Positions 19,371 to 27,863 of a stretch of DNA of 64,000 nucleotides are shown piece after piece; the first letter of the stretch is position 1; every line of letters begins with the position of its first letter. The notes beneath the pieces are model-generated. The model was not told the DNA's origin. It was given only the letters and a program-made list of their open reading frames with translations, and did not search any database. Source of the stretch: Bradyrhizobium sp. DOA9 (GTDB taxonomy: Bacteria; Pseudomonadota; Alphaproteobacteria; Rhizobiales; Xanthobacteraceae); the NCBI RefSeq assembly GCF_000617845.2, contig NZ_DF820426.1, forward strand, positions 310,001-374,000. The letters run 5' to 3'. The translations under genes and the position numbers were made by a program.

Positions 19371-19374
19371 AGGA

Positions 19375-20010
19375 GGCCCAATGTTGCTTCCTTAGCGCCG
19401 TCGAACATCGGATCCCGGTCTGTACACCGCGGCTCAGCACAAGCACAAGATCTCGGCTTTGCTGCAAAGCGACGTGGCGTTGGCCCGCCAGCGTGATCAG
19501 AGGCGCACACTTTAGCTTCTGGTGATCCACAGTTCGGTTTTCCCCACAATCCAAAGACCCGCTGCCACGGGATGCCACCTCAATCGCGCGTCAAGAGGAG
19601 CCCAAACAGCCAGACATGAAACATGGCATGAGCGTCTTGTTTATTGGACATGAAGGTGTGTTGCAATTCGGGGATCGCGAGAGCCTCGAAACATTATCAA
19701 AGAGGGTCGGCCGCATTCGCTCTCCAGGGCTTCGCCACGCGCGGATACCGATCCAAACACATCAGAGGAGGAGCAACGACGCCGGGATAGCAGTAGGAGC
19801 TGCGCCGCCATTACGGAACCTGGTCGGTGCTGACGATTGTCACGAAGGCCCATTGATCGCAACCAGCAGACTACCCTTCCGGCAGTACCAGCTCGCTTAC
19901 GGACAGTATTTCCAATTATCCTGGGATACGGACGCAAGGTGTCGAGAGCCGTTCTGCAAACAATGGTCTTCGTAGTCCGCGGATTGGTTGCGTCCAGATG
20001 ATCCGGGCAG
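19375..20010. other. No gene recognised
   Basis: Short frames only; nothing with domain character on either strand. Confidence 0.4.
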
Positions 20011-20012
20011 GA

Positions 20013-20038
20013 AGAGCCCCGGCAAAGGCCGGGGCTCT
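20013..20038. terminator. Strong hairpin, probable terminator of the outer membrane protein gene
   Basis: An 11-bp perfect stem (AGAGCCCCGGC / GCCGGGGCTCT) with an AAAG loop, located 25 bases after the stop of the minus-strand gene at 20063. It is followed on the minus strand by TCTTCC, a weak T-rich tail. Confidence 0.75.
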
Positions 20039-20062
20039 GGACTGTCGTTTGAACAAACGTCG

Positions 20063-20803
20063 CTATTTGAAAGCCAGCGGCCAGCCAAACTTGTAATTGA
20101 GCCGTGCGGTCACGAGGTCAAGCTCCTGATGAATGCGATCGTTTCCGAGCGTGCCACCACCGGCGGCAGCGAAGCCCACATCACTAGTCGGCATGAACAC
20201 ATGATCGTACTCCAGGCCGGCAGACCAGTTAGGCGTCAAATTAACCTCGAATCCCGCACCAACTACCCCGCCAAAACGTGTGGTGTCTGCGCTTCCAAGC
20301 CGCACGCCTGAAGCGATCGAGTTAACCTCATATCTGCTGCTTACGATCGCCGCGCCACCCTTTGCGTAGAGCAGCACGTTGTTGATGGCGTACCCAATCT
20401 GTCCAGTAATCAAGCCGAATGCTTCGGTGCTTGTCCGGTTATCGGTGTTCGAAAAGACCGCGCTTACATTAGAGCCTCTGAAATCAGCCCAGTTGCCCTG
20501 GCCCTCGACGCCAAGCACTGTCTGGCCGATTTGCCAGCGATAGCCGAGCTGACCACCGACCGTGCCGCCGCTCGAGTCGTGGGAACCCTCTGGATTGGTA
20601 CCTGCGAAATCCCAGGAGTTCTGACTCAACCCCCAGCCTCCGTTCACGCCAGCGTAGAACCCGCTCCAGTCGTATAGCGCAACCGCGATCACTGCTGGCG
20701 GTGCTTTCGTGCAGAGGGGCTGTGCAGCGAGATCTGCAGCGAATGCAGATGGACCAGAGAGGAGTGCGACGATGCTCGCAGTCATTAGCAACAACTTTTT
20801 CAT
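20063..20803 (-). CDS. Outer membrane beta-barrel protein (Omp25/Omp31 type)
   Basis: A 246-residue exported protein. The signal peptide MKKLLLMTASIVALLSG ends near AFAAD at residue 24. The mature part begins YDWSGFYAGVNGGWGLSQ, the hallmark of the rhizobial Omp25/31-like 8-strand barrel family, and continues with alternating strands (GGTVGGQLGYRWQIG, IGYAINNVLLYAKGGAAIV, GAGFEVNLTPNWSAGLEYDH) to a final strand LNYKFGWPLAFK. The start at 20803 is chosen because it places the signal peptide at the N-terminus and GAAGG lies upstream. It is monocistronic with its own terminator. Likely a structural or porin-like surface protein; the specific role is unknown. Confidence 0.85.
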   Translation of the reverse strand: MKKLLLMTASIVALLSGPSAFAADLAAQPLCTKAPPAVIAVALYDWSGFYAGVNGGWGLSQNSWDFAGTNPEGSHDSSGGTVGGQLGYRWQIGQTVLGVEGQGNWADFRGSNVSAVFSNTDNRTSTEAFGLITGQIGYAINNVLLYAKGGAAIVSSRYEVNSIASGVRLGSADTTRFGGVVGAGFEVNLTPNWSAGLEYDHVFMPTSDVGFAAAGGGTLGNDRIHQELDLVTARLNYKFGWPLAFK

Positions 20804-21049
20804 TTCGACCTTCATCCATGAGTGGCCCCCAACGGCCCCGGTCATAGCAGTAGCAACGCGATTTGCTGTAACTGCTGCGCAACATTCAGCTCGAAAGAAC
20901 TGCTTGAATCTGACGCGGCGTAACGTTGTAGGATTGAATGTCGCGAGACCTACGAGCAATCGCACGTGAATGCCGTAGAAGAGAGGGCGGCTGTCGTTGT
21001 GTTTACTGAATGAGAGATCTGAGCTGCTGCCGGTTTGATGGACACCCGG

Positions 21050-21916
21050 TTAAGCTAATCCCACCTTGCGCTCGAACTCAACCGGGCTGAGATAGCCGAT
21101 GGTCGAATGCCTGCGGGTCGGGTTGTAAAATCTCTCGATGTAGTCGAACACATCGGCGCGTGCCTCATCTCTGGTTCGATAGATCTTGTTGGCCGTACGC
21201 TCGGTCTTGAGCGAGGAGAAGAAGCTCTCCATCGCCGCGTTGTCCCAGACGTTGCCGGAGCGGCTCATGCTGCAAACGATGCCGTGGTCGGCCATCAGGC
21301 GCTGGAACTGTTCGCTGGTGTACTGGCTACCCTGGTCGGAGTGATGCAACAGCGCATCCGGCTTGCCGCGCCGCCAGACGGCCATCAACAATGCGTCCGT
21401 CACGAGCTGCGCCGTCATGGCGGCACTCATCGACCAGCCCACCACGCGGCGTGAGAACAGGTCCATCACCGCTGCCACATAGAGCCAGCCTTCGGCCGTC
21501 CAGAGATAGGTGAAGTCGGCGATCCATTTCTGGTTCGGACGCTCGGCAGCGAACTGCCGGTCCAGAAGGTTGGCCGGCACCGTCTCGAGCTGTCGATCGC
21601 CGCTGTCCTTCGGCAAGCGCCGACGTCGCGGCCGTGCCCTCAAGCCTTGCAGGCGCATCAGCCGCTCAATGCGGTGCAGGCCGCAATCCGCCCCGTCGGC
21701 GAGCAGGTCACGCCACACCCGGCGTGCGCCATAGGTGCGGTCGCTGGCGGCGAAGCTGGCCTTGACCCTGCCGCCGAGCTCCTCGTCGCTGCGGAATCTG
21801 GCGCTGGGAGAGCGGTTCAGCCAGGCATGGAAGCCCGACCGCGACACTCCCAGCGCATCGCATAGCCATGCCACCGGCCAGATCGTCCGGTGCTTCGCGA
21901 CGAAGGCGAACTTCAT
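21050..21916 (-). CDS. IS3-family OrfB transposase (intact)
   Basis: A 288-residue integrase: WLCDALGVSRSGFHAWLNR, RTYGARRVWRDLLADG, then QKWIADFTYLWTAEGWLYVA (first D), LHHSDQGSQYTSEQFQRLM (second D) and MSRSGNVWDNAAMESFFSSL (E), ending PTRRHSTIGYLSPVEFE. All catalytic residues are present. It overlaps orfA by four bases. Confidence 0.9.
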   Translation of the reverse strand: MKFAFVAKHRTIWPVAWLCDALGVSRSGFHAWLNRSPSARFRSDEELGGRVKASFAASDRTYGARRVWRDLLADGADCGLHRIERLMRLQGLRARPRRRRLPKDSGDRQLETVPANLLDRQFAAERPNQKWIADFTYLWTAEGWLYVAAVMDLFSRRVVGWSMSAAMTAQLVTDALLMAVWRRGKPDALLHHSDQGSQYTSEQFQRLMADHGIVCSMSRSGNVWDNAAMESFFSSLKTERTANKIYRTRDEARADVFDYIERFYNPTRRHSTIGYLSPVEFERKVGLA

Positions 21917-22203
21917 GTCGCTTCCTTCGCGAAGTAGGCTGCGGCCTTTTTTAGGATATCTCGCTCGGCCTTCAGCTTGGCGACCTCACGGCGCAGCCGC
22001 TCGATCTCTTGCTGCTCGGGCTTCATCTGCCCATGGCCGGGGAACGCCTGTACCGGGTCAGAGCCGAACTCCTTCACCCATTTGCGCAGTACGTTCTCAT
22101 GAACGCCCAGGTCGCGACCGGCTTGCGCCACCGACACCCCGCGCTCCTTGACAAGCTTGACCGCTTCGATCTTGAACTCTCGGCTGAACTTCCGTCTCTG
22201 CAT
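21913..22203 (-). CDS. IS3-family OrfA (helix-turn-helix)
   Basis: MQRRKFSREFKIEAVKLVKE with SVAQAGRDLGVHENVLRKWV as helix-turn-helix and a C-terminal leucine-zipper segment EIERLRREVAKLKAERDILK. The start at 22203 is preferred over the longer frame from 22233 because it matches the usual OrfA opening. Confidence 0.85.
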   Translation of the reverse strand: MQRRKFSREFKIEAVKLVKERGVSVAQAGRDLGVHENVLRKWVKEFGSDPVQAFPGHGQMKPEQQEIERLRREVAKLKAERDILKKAAAYFAKEAT

Positions 22204-22269
22204 GACCAACCTCCGGCTTGATAAAACACCCAATCTCGGTGTCCATCAAACCGGCAGCAGCTCAGATGT

Positions 22270-23394
22270 CTACCTCCTACAGAGCGGTGTGTCGCCAATC
22301 AAGGCTTGGCGGCTATGAGGTGCCTCGGCTCCATCGACGAGCTCAGCATGCACCTGCCGCGCACAATACGCAGCTGCGTCAAGATCTCGCAATTCATATA
22401 CCTTCCGCACGCGCTCGCGGACCTCCAAAACCACAATCCTCTGCGCACTGATCAGAGGGTCGATGTCTTCTTGTTGCAGAGCAAACAGCGCAGCGTCCGC
22501 GTCGTGGGTCAAATACCCCTCATTGCGGCCATCCTGCTCCAGCTCGGTCCACAGGATACCAAGCCTGTGAAACACACCCTTTGCCCGGTCTTTTTCAACG
22601 GCGCTATGAAATGCAACCCTTGTTGCTGATGGGTTGATGACGACGCAAGTTCCGCCTCCTGCGCTAGTCACCAACGTGCCCGCCGTCTCATTTGGCAGTA
22701 AGGATTTGCAGGAGATGGCAATTCCGCGGCCGGCAGCATATTCGATCGCGCCATGGTGAAGCACTTTCGCGCCGCAGCGCGCTATCCGGCTTGCGCTGGC
22801 ATAGGAGACTCTCGGGAGCAGTCTTGCTTCTCTCACCATTCTCGGATCAGCGGAGTAGATACCACAGACATCCGAATAGATTTCGCAAGCGCCACTTCCT
22901 ACGATATCCGCGGCTATCACTGCAGTTAGATCCGAGCTATTGCGGCCAAGCATTGAGACACGTCCATCCCCATCCACGCCCTGCGCTCCCGCAACGATTA
23001 CCACGCGAGCCACCTCCAGCGCCTTCAGCAGCGGCTTGTCGTCAACCTCGTCTATGAGCGTCCTGCCAAAGAGCAAGGACGTTTTGATTCCAACCGAATA
23101 CCCAAAGAGCGACGCCACCGGCACTGAATGTCTTTGCAATGCCGCCTCGAGCAGCCCAACGGAAATCATCTCTCCGGCTGTGAGGACCGCATGAGATGCA
23201 TCGGTGCTGCAAGTCTCATTCACAGATAGCACCAGGGACTTGAGTGCCTCCGTATGGCCCTGCATCGCGCTAACCACAACTATCACTTGCTCCGCATCCT
23301 TTGCGAGCCTATCCAGTATATGTCTGGCGACGATGTGATAGGATCCCGCATCAGTAAAACTAGATCCCCCAAATTTCATTACCTTGATTGTCAT
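22270..23394 (-). CDS. Aspartokinase (stand-alone, atypical C-terminus)
   Basis: A 374-residue amino-acid kinase. MTIKVMKFGGSSF is the ATP-binding N-terminal block. VVSAMQGHTEALKSLV, AVLTAGEMISVGLLEAALQ, GRVSMLGRNSSDLTAVIAA and DVCGIYSADPRMV with ARCGAKVLHHGAIEYA are catalytic-domain motifs of aspartokinase. The protein is shorter than typical aspartokinases and its last 100 residues do not show clear paired ACT domains, so feedback control may differ. It phosphorylates aspartate, the first step toward aspartate semialdehyde, which the EctB-type enzyme would use. Dedicated aspartokinases accompany ectoine and diaminobutyrate clusters in other bacteria. A -24/-12 promoter lies about 130 bases upstream. 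An IS3 element ends at its stop codon. Confidence 0.85.
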   Translation of the reverse strand: MTIKVMKFGGSSFTDAGSYHIVARHILDRLAKDAEQVIVVVSAMQGHTEALKSLVLSVNETCSTDASHAVLTAGEMISVGLLEAALQRHSVPVASLFGYSVGIKTSLLFGRTLIDEVDDKPLLKALEVARVVIVAGAQGVDGDGRVSMLGRNSSDLTAVIAADIVGSGACEIYSDVCGIYSADPRMVREARLLPRVSYASASRIARCGAKVLHHGAIEYAAGRGIAISCKSLLPNETAGTLVTSAGGGTCVVINPSATRVAFHSAVEKDRAKGVFHRLGILWTELEQDGRNEGYLTHDADAALFALQQEDIDPLISAQRIVVLEVRERVRKVYELRDLDAAAYCARQVHAELVDGAEAPHSRQALIGDTPLCRR

Positions 23395-23533
23395 GCGCTA
23401 GCGTCCATATTAAGTCACATTCTCTTCACCCGGCGTGGCAGTAAGGCGGACGACAACCCACTTCGCGGGCTAGACGTCTGTGACTCCGCCAATTGCTGAA
23501 AGACGCTCTTCCCACCAGGCTTGGCATCATCAC

Positions 23534-23550
23534 AGCAACTGCCATACCAT
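23534..23550 (-). promoter_or_regulatory. Sigma-54-type promoter directed at the aspartokinase
   Basis: On the minus strand ATGGTATGGCAGTTGCTG contains TGGTATG and TTGCT with GG-N10-GC spacing, close to the consensus. Predicted start near 23523, giving a leader of about 130 bases to the ATG at 23394. The TGT-N10-ACA site at 23717 lies about 170 bases upstream. Confidence 0.5.
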
Positions 23551-23716
23551 TCTTGGGCCTACGCTCATCGCCGTGCGGCCTCTCGCCGACGGATTAACTC
23601 CTGACCGTCGCTCAGGGGCGAACGCACGCCAGATCGCGGGTCTGGGCTTCAATTGAATACCTAGTGCGCCTCTGATATCGACGCACTCCCGACTGGTTCG
23701 GCGTCACACAGGTGAG

Positions 23717-23732
23717 TGTCCGACACCATACA
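23717..23732. promoter_or_regulatory. NifA-type upstream activator sequence (TGT-N10-ACA)
   Basis: TGTCCGACACCATACA matches the palindromic NifA binding consensus exactly. It lies 80 bases before the rightward -24/-12 promoter at 23812 and about 170 bases behind the leftward one at 23550, so one site could serve both. Confidence 0.6.
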
Positions 23733-23811
23733 CATCTCTTCTACTTTTCCTTTGGCATCATGCTCTGTGACCGTGAGCCAGCGAGCCAGCGTCGCGAGCG
23801 CCGTCTTGTTG

Positions 23812-23827
23812 TGGCACGCGCCTTGCT
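23812..23827 (+). promoter_or_regulatory. Consensus sigma-54 promoter reading toward rpoN
   Basis: TGGCACGCGCCTTGCT is a full match to the -24/-12 consensus TGGCACG-N4-TTGCW, with a NifA-type site at the usual distance upstream. Transcription would start near 23838 and run through about 690 bases to rpoN. Confidence 0.7.
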
Positions 23828-23837
23828 GAGTCCTTAA

Positions 23838-24520
23838 CTGATCAGATGTCGGGAGGTCTCTTGCTTACTCTGTCGATTGATGTCCAGCCCGTCCGCTTTT
23901 CGATGCAGGGACTCCCGTACTTGCTGGCCCACACCGGCAGCACCCTTCGGACACTATGCTTTAAGCCGTCGACCGAACGCGTAGCACATCATGCCGAGCC
24001 AGAACTGGACCTCCTTCGGCCCTGGATGGACGAGCTCGTCTCTGGATACGCGCTGCGATGCCGGCGAGAGCCGCACCAGGTGGTCGGACGGGCCGTTCTA
24101 CTTCAGTTTGGGCGGCGCCGGTGACCAGTCAACACGTGCCAATCGCCTCCTGCCGCGAACTCGCTGCGAGGGAGCGTCGCAAAACTACCTGCACCTGCGG
24201 CGCACGCCGCCACGATTGTTTTGACGCCCAGCTCGTCCGCGGCACTGATCCCGTTGCTTGCACCCGGACCGCCAGATCTCAGTTGTCCTCAGGACAACGA
24301 GGTGTCCTGGCCAGCTTACACCAATACAGCAGATCACTAAGGTCAGACCGCACCCATTGCGACGGCGATTTGGACGCGCCCAGTCGAACAGCTGATTGGC
24401 ACATCGCCGGATCTGATTCGGGGCGAACCCTGGCCAGATCCATACCTATCCACGGCCGTCTGCGTGCCTAACACCGATTGGTTAGTCGAAAGCAGACGGC
24501 GAAAGGCGGCCTGAGGAAGG
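23838..24520 (+). other. Long leader or decayed gene between the sigma-54 promoter and rpoN
   Basis: A frame from 23846 (92 residues, MSGGLLLTLSIDVQPVRFSM) starts eight bases after the predicted transcript start but has no ribosome site. Other frames have no recognisable features. The segment may hold the remains of a NifA-controlled gene, or it may be untranslated leader. Confidence 0.35.
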
Positions 24521-24527
24521 TGTTTCA

Positions 24528-26189
24528 ATGAGCCATGCATATCAACAGGAGTTTCGGCAGTCGCAATCAGTTGTGATTTCGCCTGCGCTTCAGCATTCGA
24601 TAAAGCTGCTGCACTTGTCCAATCTCGATCTCGCCTCTTTCGTCGAGCAGGAGCTTGAGCGCAATCCGTTGCTGGAGCAGGATAGAGACATGCCCGCGCG
24701 AGACGATGCTGGAATGACGTCTGGCTGCGAAACGAGCGGTTCCAGCGAGCTCGCCGACGAGCCGCGCAACGTGGAAACCGACGATCTTCCCTCTCAGCCG
24801 TCCGCTGAGGCGATTGCGCAGGACGCAGAAGGTGATGGTCCGAGAGCCGGCGGAGACCTGACCGGTAGCCGGTCCAGCGAACAGCACTATGATCTTGAGG
24901 AATTCGTCTCCGCTGAGACGACCCTGCGCGATCATTTGAACGAGCAGCTCGGACTCGCTCTAACATCCCCCACAAAGCGAGCGATCGGACACTATTTGAT
25001 CGATCTCGTCGATGAAGCCGGATACTTGCCGCAAGACTTAGGGCAAGCTGCCGAAACGCTCGGAGTACCGCGAGCTGATGTCGATGAGGTTTTGGCAATC
25101 CTGCAGGAGTTCGACCCATCCGGCGTGTGCGCTCGTTCGTTGAGCGAGTGCTTGGCAATCCAGCTCCGCGGGCGCGACCGTTACGACCCAGCGATGCAGG
25201 CTCTCGTCGCAAACCTTCATGTTGTACCGCAGGGCATTGCTGCCCTGCGCAGCGTCTGCGGAGTGAGCGACGAGGACATCGCCGACATGATTGCGGAAAT
25301 TCGCGGCCTTAGCCCGAAGCCGGGACATCAATTTGGCGCGCCGCAACCCGAAGCTCTGATCCCGGATGTCTTGGTCCGCCGGAGTCCGGATAACGATTGG
25401 GTGGTCGAACTGAATAGCGAAGCGTTTCCCAACGTTTGCCTGAAGCAGGACTATCATCGTAAGCTTGCGAGCAAGCTCCGCAGCCATGATGACAAGTCCT
25501 ACCTAGCTAATGCCTGGACTAATGCGCGCTGGCTGACAAAATCACTCGAGCACCGAGCCAACACGATTTTGACAGTCGCGAGCGAAATTGTACGCCAACA
25601 GCGGGATTTTTTCACCTGCGGCATAGAGCACCTTCGGCCTCTCAATCTCAAGGCTGTGGCCGAGGCTACAGGGCTGCACGAATCGACCGTTTCACGCGCA
25701 ACAACCAACAAGTACCTAGCGTCCAATCGCGGGCGGCTCGAACTGAAATACTTCTTTACACCATCCGTCGCTTCAGTTGCCGGCGGAACGGCTCACTCGG
25801 CCGAAGCGGTTCGCCACCGTATTAAGCGGCTTATCGACTGCGAGGATCCGTTGTCGGTGCTATCAGATGACGCGATCGTTGAGCTGTTGCGCGCGTCCGG
25901 GATCGATATCGCGCGCCGCACCATAGCAAAATACCGTGACATATTGGGTATTCCCTCATCCATGCAGCGCCGCCGCCAGAAGCAAGCTGCTCCGGAGTAT
26001 GTTTTGACAACGGCTCCAACTGGCCCAACAGACAATACGGAGACGGCCCGCGTCGAACAACGCGTCTCTAACGGCCGGCTGCCCGTACTTCAGGTACCTA
26101 GCAAGACCATCCGATGCCTTGGACAGCCGGATCCTCGGCCGCTCACCTCTCGGCGTTTAGCGCCCTCAGAACAGATTAGAGACGACTAA
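24528..26189 (+). CDS. rpoN: RNA polymerase sigma-54 factor RpoN (symbiotic copy)
   Basis: A 553-residue sigma-54. Region I (residues about 10-45) has QSVVISPALQHSIKLLHLSN and FVEQELERNPLLEQD. An acidic linker follows. The core-binding region includes DHLNEQLGLALTSPTKRAIG and GLSPKPGHQFGAP. The helix-turn-helix reads TGLHESTVSRATTNKYL and the RpoN box is ARRTIAKYRDIL at about 462-473. Beyond the usual end is a tail of about 65 residues with no family match. AGGAAGG precedes the start. Sigma-54 works with NifA on -24/-12 promoters. This gene itself has such a promoter with a NifA-type site far upstream. B. japonicum has two rpoN genes, and this would correspond to the symbiotic-region copy. 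Confidence 0.9.
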   Translation: MSHAYQQEFRQSQSVVISPALQHSIKLLHLSNLDLASFVEQELERNPLLEQDRDMPARDDAGMTSGCETSGSSELADEPRNVETDDLPSQPSAEAIAQDAEGDGPRAGGDLTGSRSSEQHYDLEEFVSAETTLRDHLNEQLGLALTSPTKRAIGHYLIDLVDEAGYLPQDLGQAAETLGVPRADVDEVLAILQEFDPSGVCARSLSECLAIQLRGRDRYDPAMQALVANLHVVPQGIAALRSVCGVSDEDIADMIAEIRGLSPKPGHQFGAPQPEALIPDVLVRRSPDNDWVVELNSEAFPNVCLKQDYHRKLASKLRSHDDKSYLANAWTNARWLTKSLEHRANTILTVASEIVRQQRDFFTCGIEHLRPLNLKAVAEATGLHESTVSRATTNKYLASNRGRLELKYFFTPSVASVAGGTAHSAEAVRHRIKRLIDCEDPLSVLSDDAIVELLRASGIDIARRTIAKYRDILGIPSSMQRRRQKQAAPEYVLTTAPTGPTDNTETARVEQRVSNGRLPVLQVPSKTIRCLGQPDPRPLTSRRLAPSEQIRDD

Positions 26190-27040
26190 CCGGCCCTAAG
26201 TCACTGGCCATCCACGTCATTCCGCGCTAGCCACATCACCTTTTCCGTTGCACCCACATAATCCGTCGGTGCTTCTAAGGCTGCAATGGGTCGCGCACGC
26301 AAGGCAGGGAATTCTTGAGCCCGGATTGTCTCAAAGACGACATCCGGCGCATTGGCTCGGTATTCTGTCTAACATCACTTATGGCAACACTGCACGTTCT
26401 ACCAAGGATATCATCCACGGGCCCATTTTGCCGAATGCTTCAATAGCGCTTTCCGCCGACGGACATCACCATGGCATTGATCATGCGGTGCCCGTACGTC
26501 TCGGGAATGGTGAACACCGAATGATTGACGGACGTAGATCCGCGCTATTAAAGGTGCGCGTGGCGCGCGACAATGATGTTAAAGTACTGCTTCACACAAT
26601 CAGCCCCCACATGACACTGCCGGCGCACCAGCTTTTTTCCCTACGCTCGGCATGACCTGAACGCGGCAGCCCAGCTCATTCACGCCGCCCGCCCGGGGCA
26701 GGCGCGCTTCGCCCGTTTCAGCGGCAAACTACCGCTTGGCTGGTCTAAGAGCCAACAACGCGGCGATATCGTTTTCAGCCTTGCGCAATGACTGGTTTGT
26801 TGTCGCGAGAAGGGGCCGACAGAAGAGCGCTGCCATCGCTGATGGATGGAGATTTCTTCATGCCGCGCCAGTATTGTCAACTGTCAGCGCTACCGCGGAG
26901 GCACCCTTATTATCGTGCTTTGATGGACAATCCGCCCGTTGTGCATCTTTCTTAGGTGGTCGGGCGATGGATCAATATGTCGTGCAGCGGACCCATAGCG
27001 GTGAGTGGGAGCACACCAGACGTAATCTGCGTCATCATAA
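26190..27040. other. No gene recognised
   Basis: A plus-strand frame at 26248-26655 (135 codons) and several shorter ones lack any domain signature. A near-match to a NifA site (TGT-N10-ACC) lies at 26978-26993. Confidence 0.4.
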
Positions 27041-27044
27041 GGAG

Positions 27045-27060
27045 CGGCACGCCAATTGCT
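27045..27060 (+). promoter_or_regulatory. Sigma-54-type promoter
   Basis: CGGCACGCCAATTGCT has GG-N10-GC spacing, GGCACG and TTGCT. A TGT-N10-ACC near-match lies 66 bases upstream. The transcript would start at about 27071. Confidence 0.45.
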
Positions 27061-27075
27061 AAATGAGGAAGAGAA

Positions 27076-27213
27076 ATGTCTCCGCGCAAGCAGGTGCTCA
27101 ATGACCTTTGCCAGAACGATGCTCCCAAAATGTGCGAGCCGCTGGACCGCGGCACCCTCGACCCTCTTCTTAGCACCCTCCGTCGGACATCAGACTATGA
27201 CGCATTGCATTGA
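27076..27213 (+). CDS. Possible small protein
   Basis: A 45-residue frame beginning MSPRKQVLNDLCQNDAPKMC, with GAGGAAGAGAA directly before the ATG, a very good ribosome site. That ribosome site overlaps the predicted start of the sigma-54 transcript, so the two predictions do not fit together well. Function unknown. Confidence 0.35.
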   Translation: MSPRKQVLNDLCQNDAPKMCEPLDRGTLDPLLSTLRRTSDYDALH

Positions 27214-27445
27214 GAGCGCTCATCAAGCTTACAGCGCTCAAACGCGGCATTCTCTTCGCGCCGCGTCACGCATTTTCAGAGATTCTAAGCGAGTGTCTTG
27301 AACAGATGCGAATTGCGCGCCGCTCATACCGGCGACTTCCCCCTGAAGCGACATTGTAATGTTCTGTGCTACGCGCGTACGGCTCGAGATGCACCAGGTG
27401 ACGCGCCCCTTTTTGTTAGATCCTGAAGAAGCTGGAGTTAGGCAC

Positions 27446-27652
27446 ATGGCAACAGGTGTAGTGAAATGGTTCAACGCAAAAAAGGGGTATGGCTTCATCA
27501 GGCCGGATGACGGAGGTCCGGACGTATTCGTACACGCCACAGCCGTCGCAAAAACCGGAAGATCCGACTTAGCCGAAGGGATACGAATTTGCTATGAACT
27601 CAAGACCGGTGCGGCTGGCCGGCCGTTTGCAGAGGAACTCAGTATTCCCTAG
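27446..27652 (+). CDS. Cold-shock family RNA-binding protein (CspA-like)
   Basis: A 68-residue single cold-shock domain: GVVKWFNAKKGYGFIRPDDG contains RNP1 (KGYGFI) and DVFVHATAV contains RNP2 (VFVH). The start at 27446 (MATGVVKWF) is the standard one, and GGAG precedes it. These proteins bind single-stranded RNA/DNA and act as RNA chaperones. It could be read from the sigma-54-type promoter at 27045, about 375 bases upstream. Confidence 0.9.
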   Translation: MATGVVKWFNAKKGYGFIRPDDGGPDVFVHATAVAKTGRSDLAEGIRICYELKTGAAGRPFAEELSIP

Positions 27653-27863
27653 TGCAGAAGTGAGCAAAACTTGACAAGAGACCGCCACGCGATCGGTTTC
27701 AGCACATCTCAACTGTTTGCAAAGGCTGCGTCATCGGCCCACTCCGCCTTTGCTTTCAGTTGCCAACGGTGCGCTTCGCGCCGGCAGCTCAATTTGAAAC
27801 TTCGCTCGCCCGTGACGAGCATCCGTGACACAAATGCGTCAGCAGGATCTACCCTAATCCGTC

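Larger units (their letters stand above)
21018..22266 (-). mobile_element. Complete IS3-family insertion sequence with 29-bp perfect inverted repeats
   Basis: The left end (21018-21046) and right end (22238-22266) carry the same 29 bases in inverse orientation, including CTGCTGCCGGTTTGATGG. Inside are intact orfA and orfB with ATGA overlap. The perfect ends suggest recent insertion or activity. Its right end lies three bases from the aspartokinase stop codon. Confidence 0.85.

Noticed and set aside
23518..23540. TTGGCATCATCACAGCA as a rightward sigma-54 promoter
   Set aside because: Spacing fits but the -12 block is CAGCA, and it overlaps the better leftward promoter at 23534-23550.
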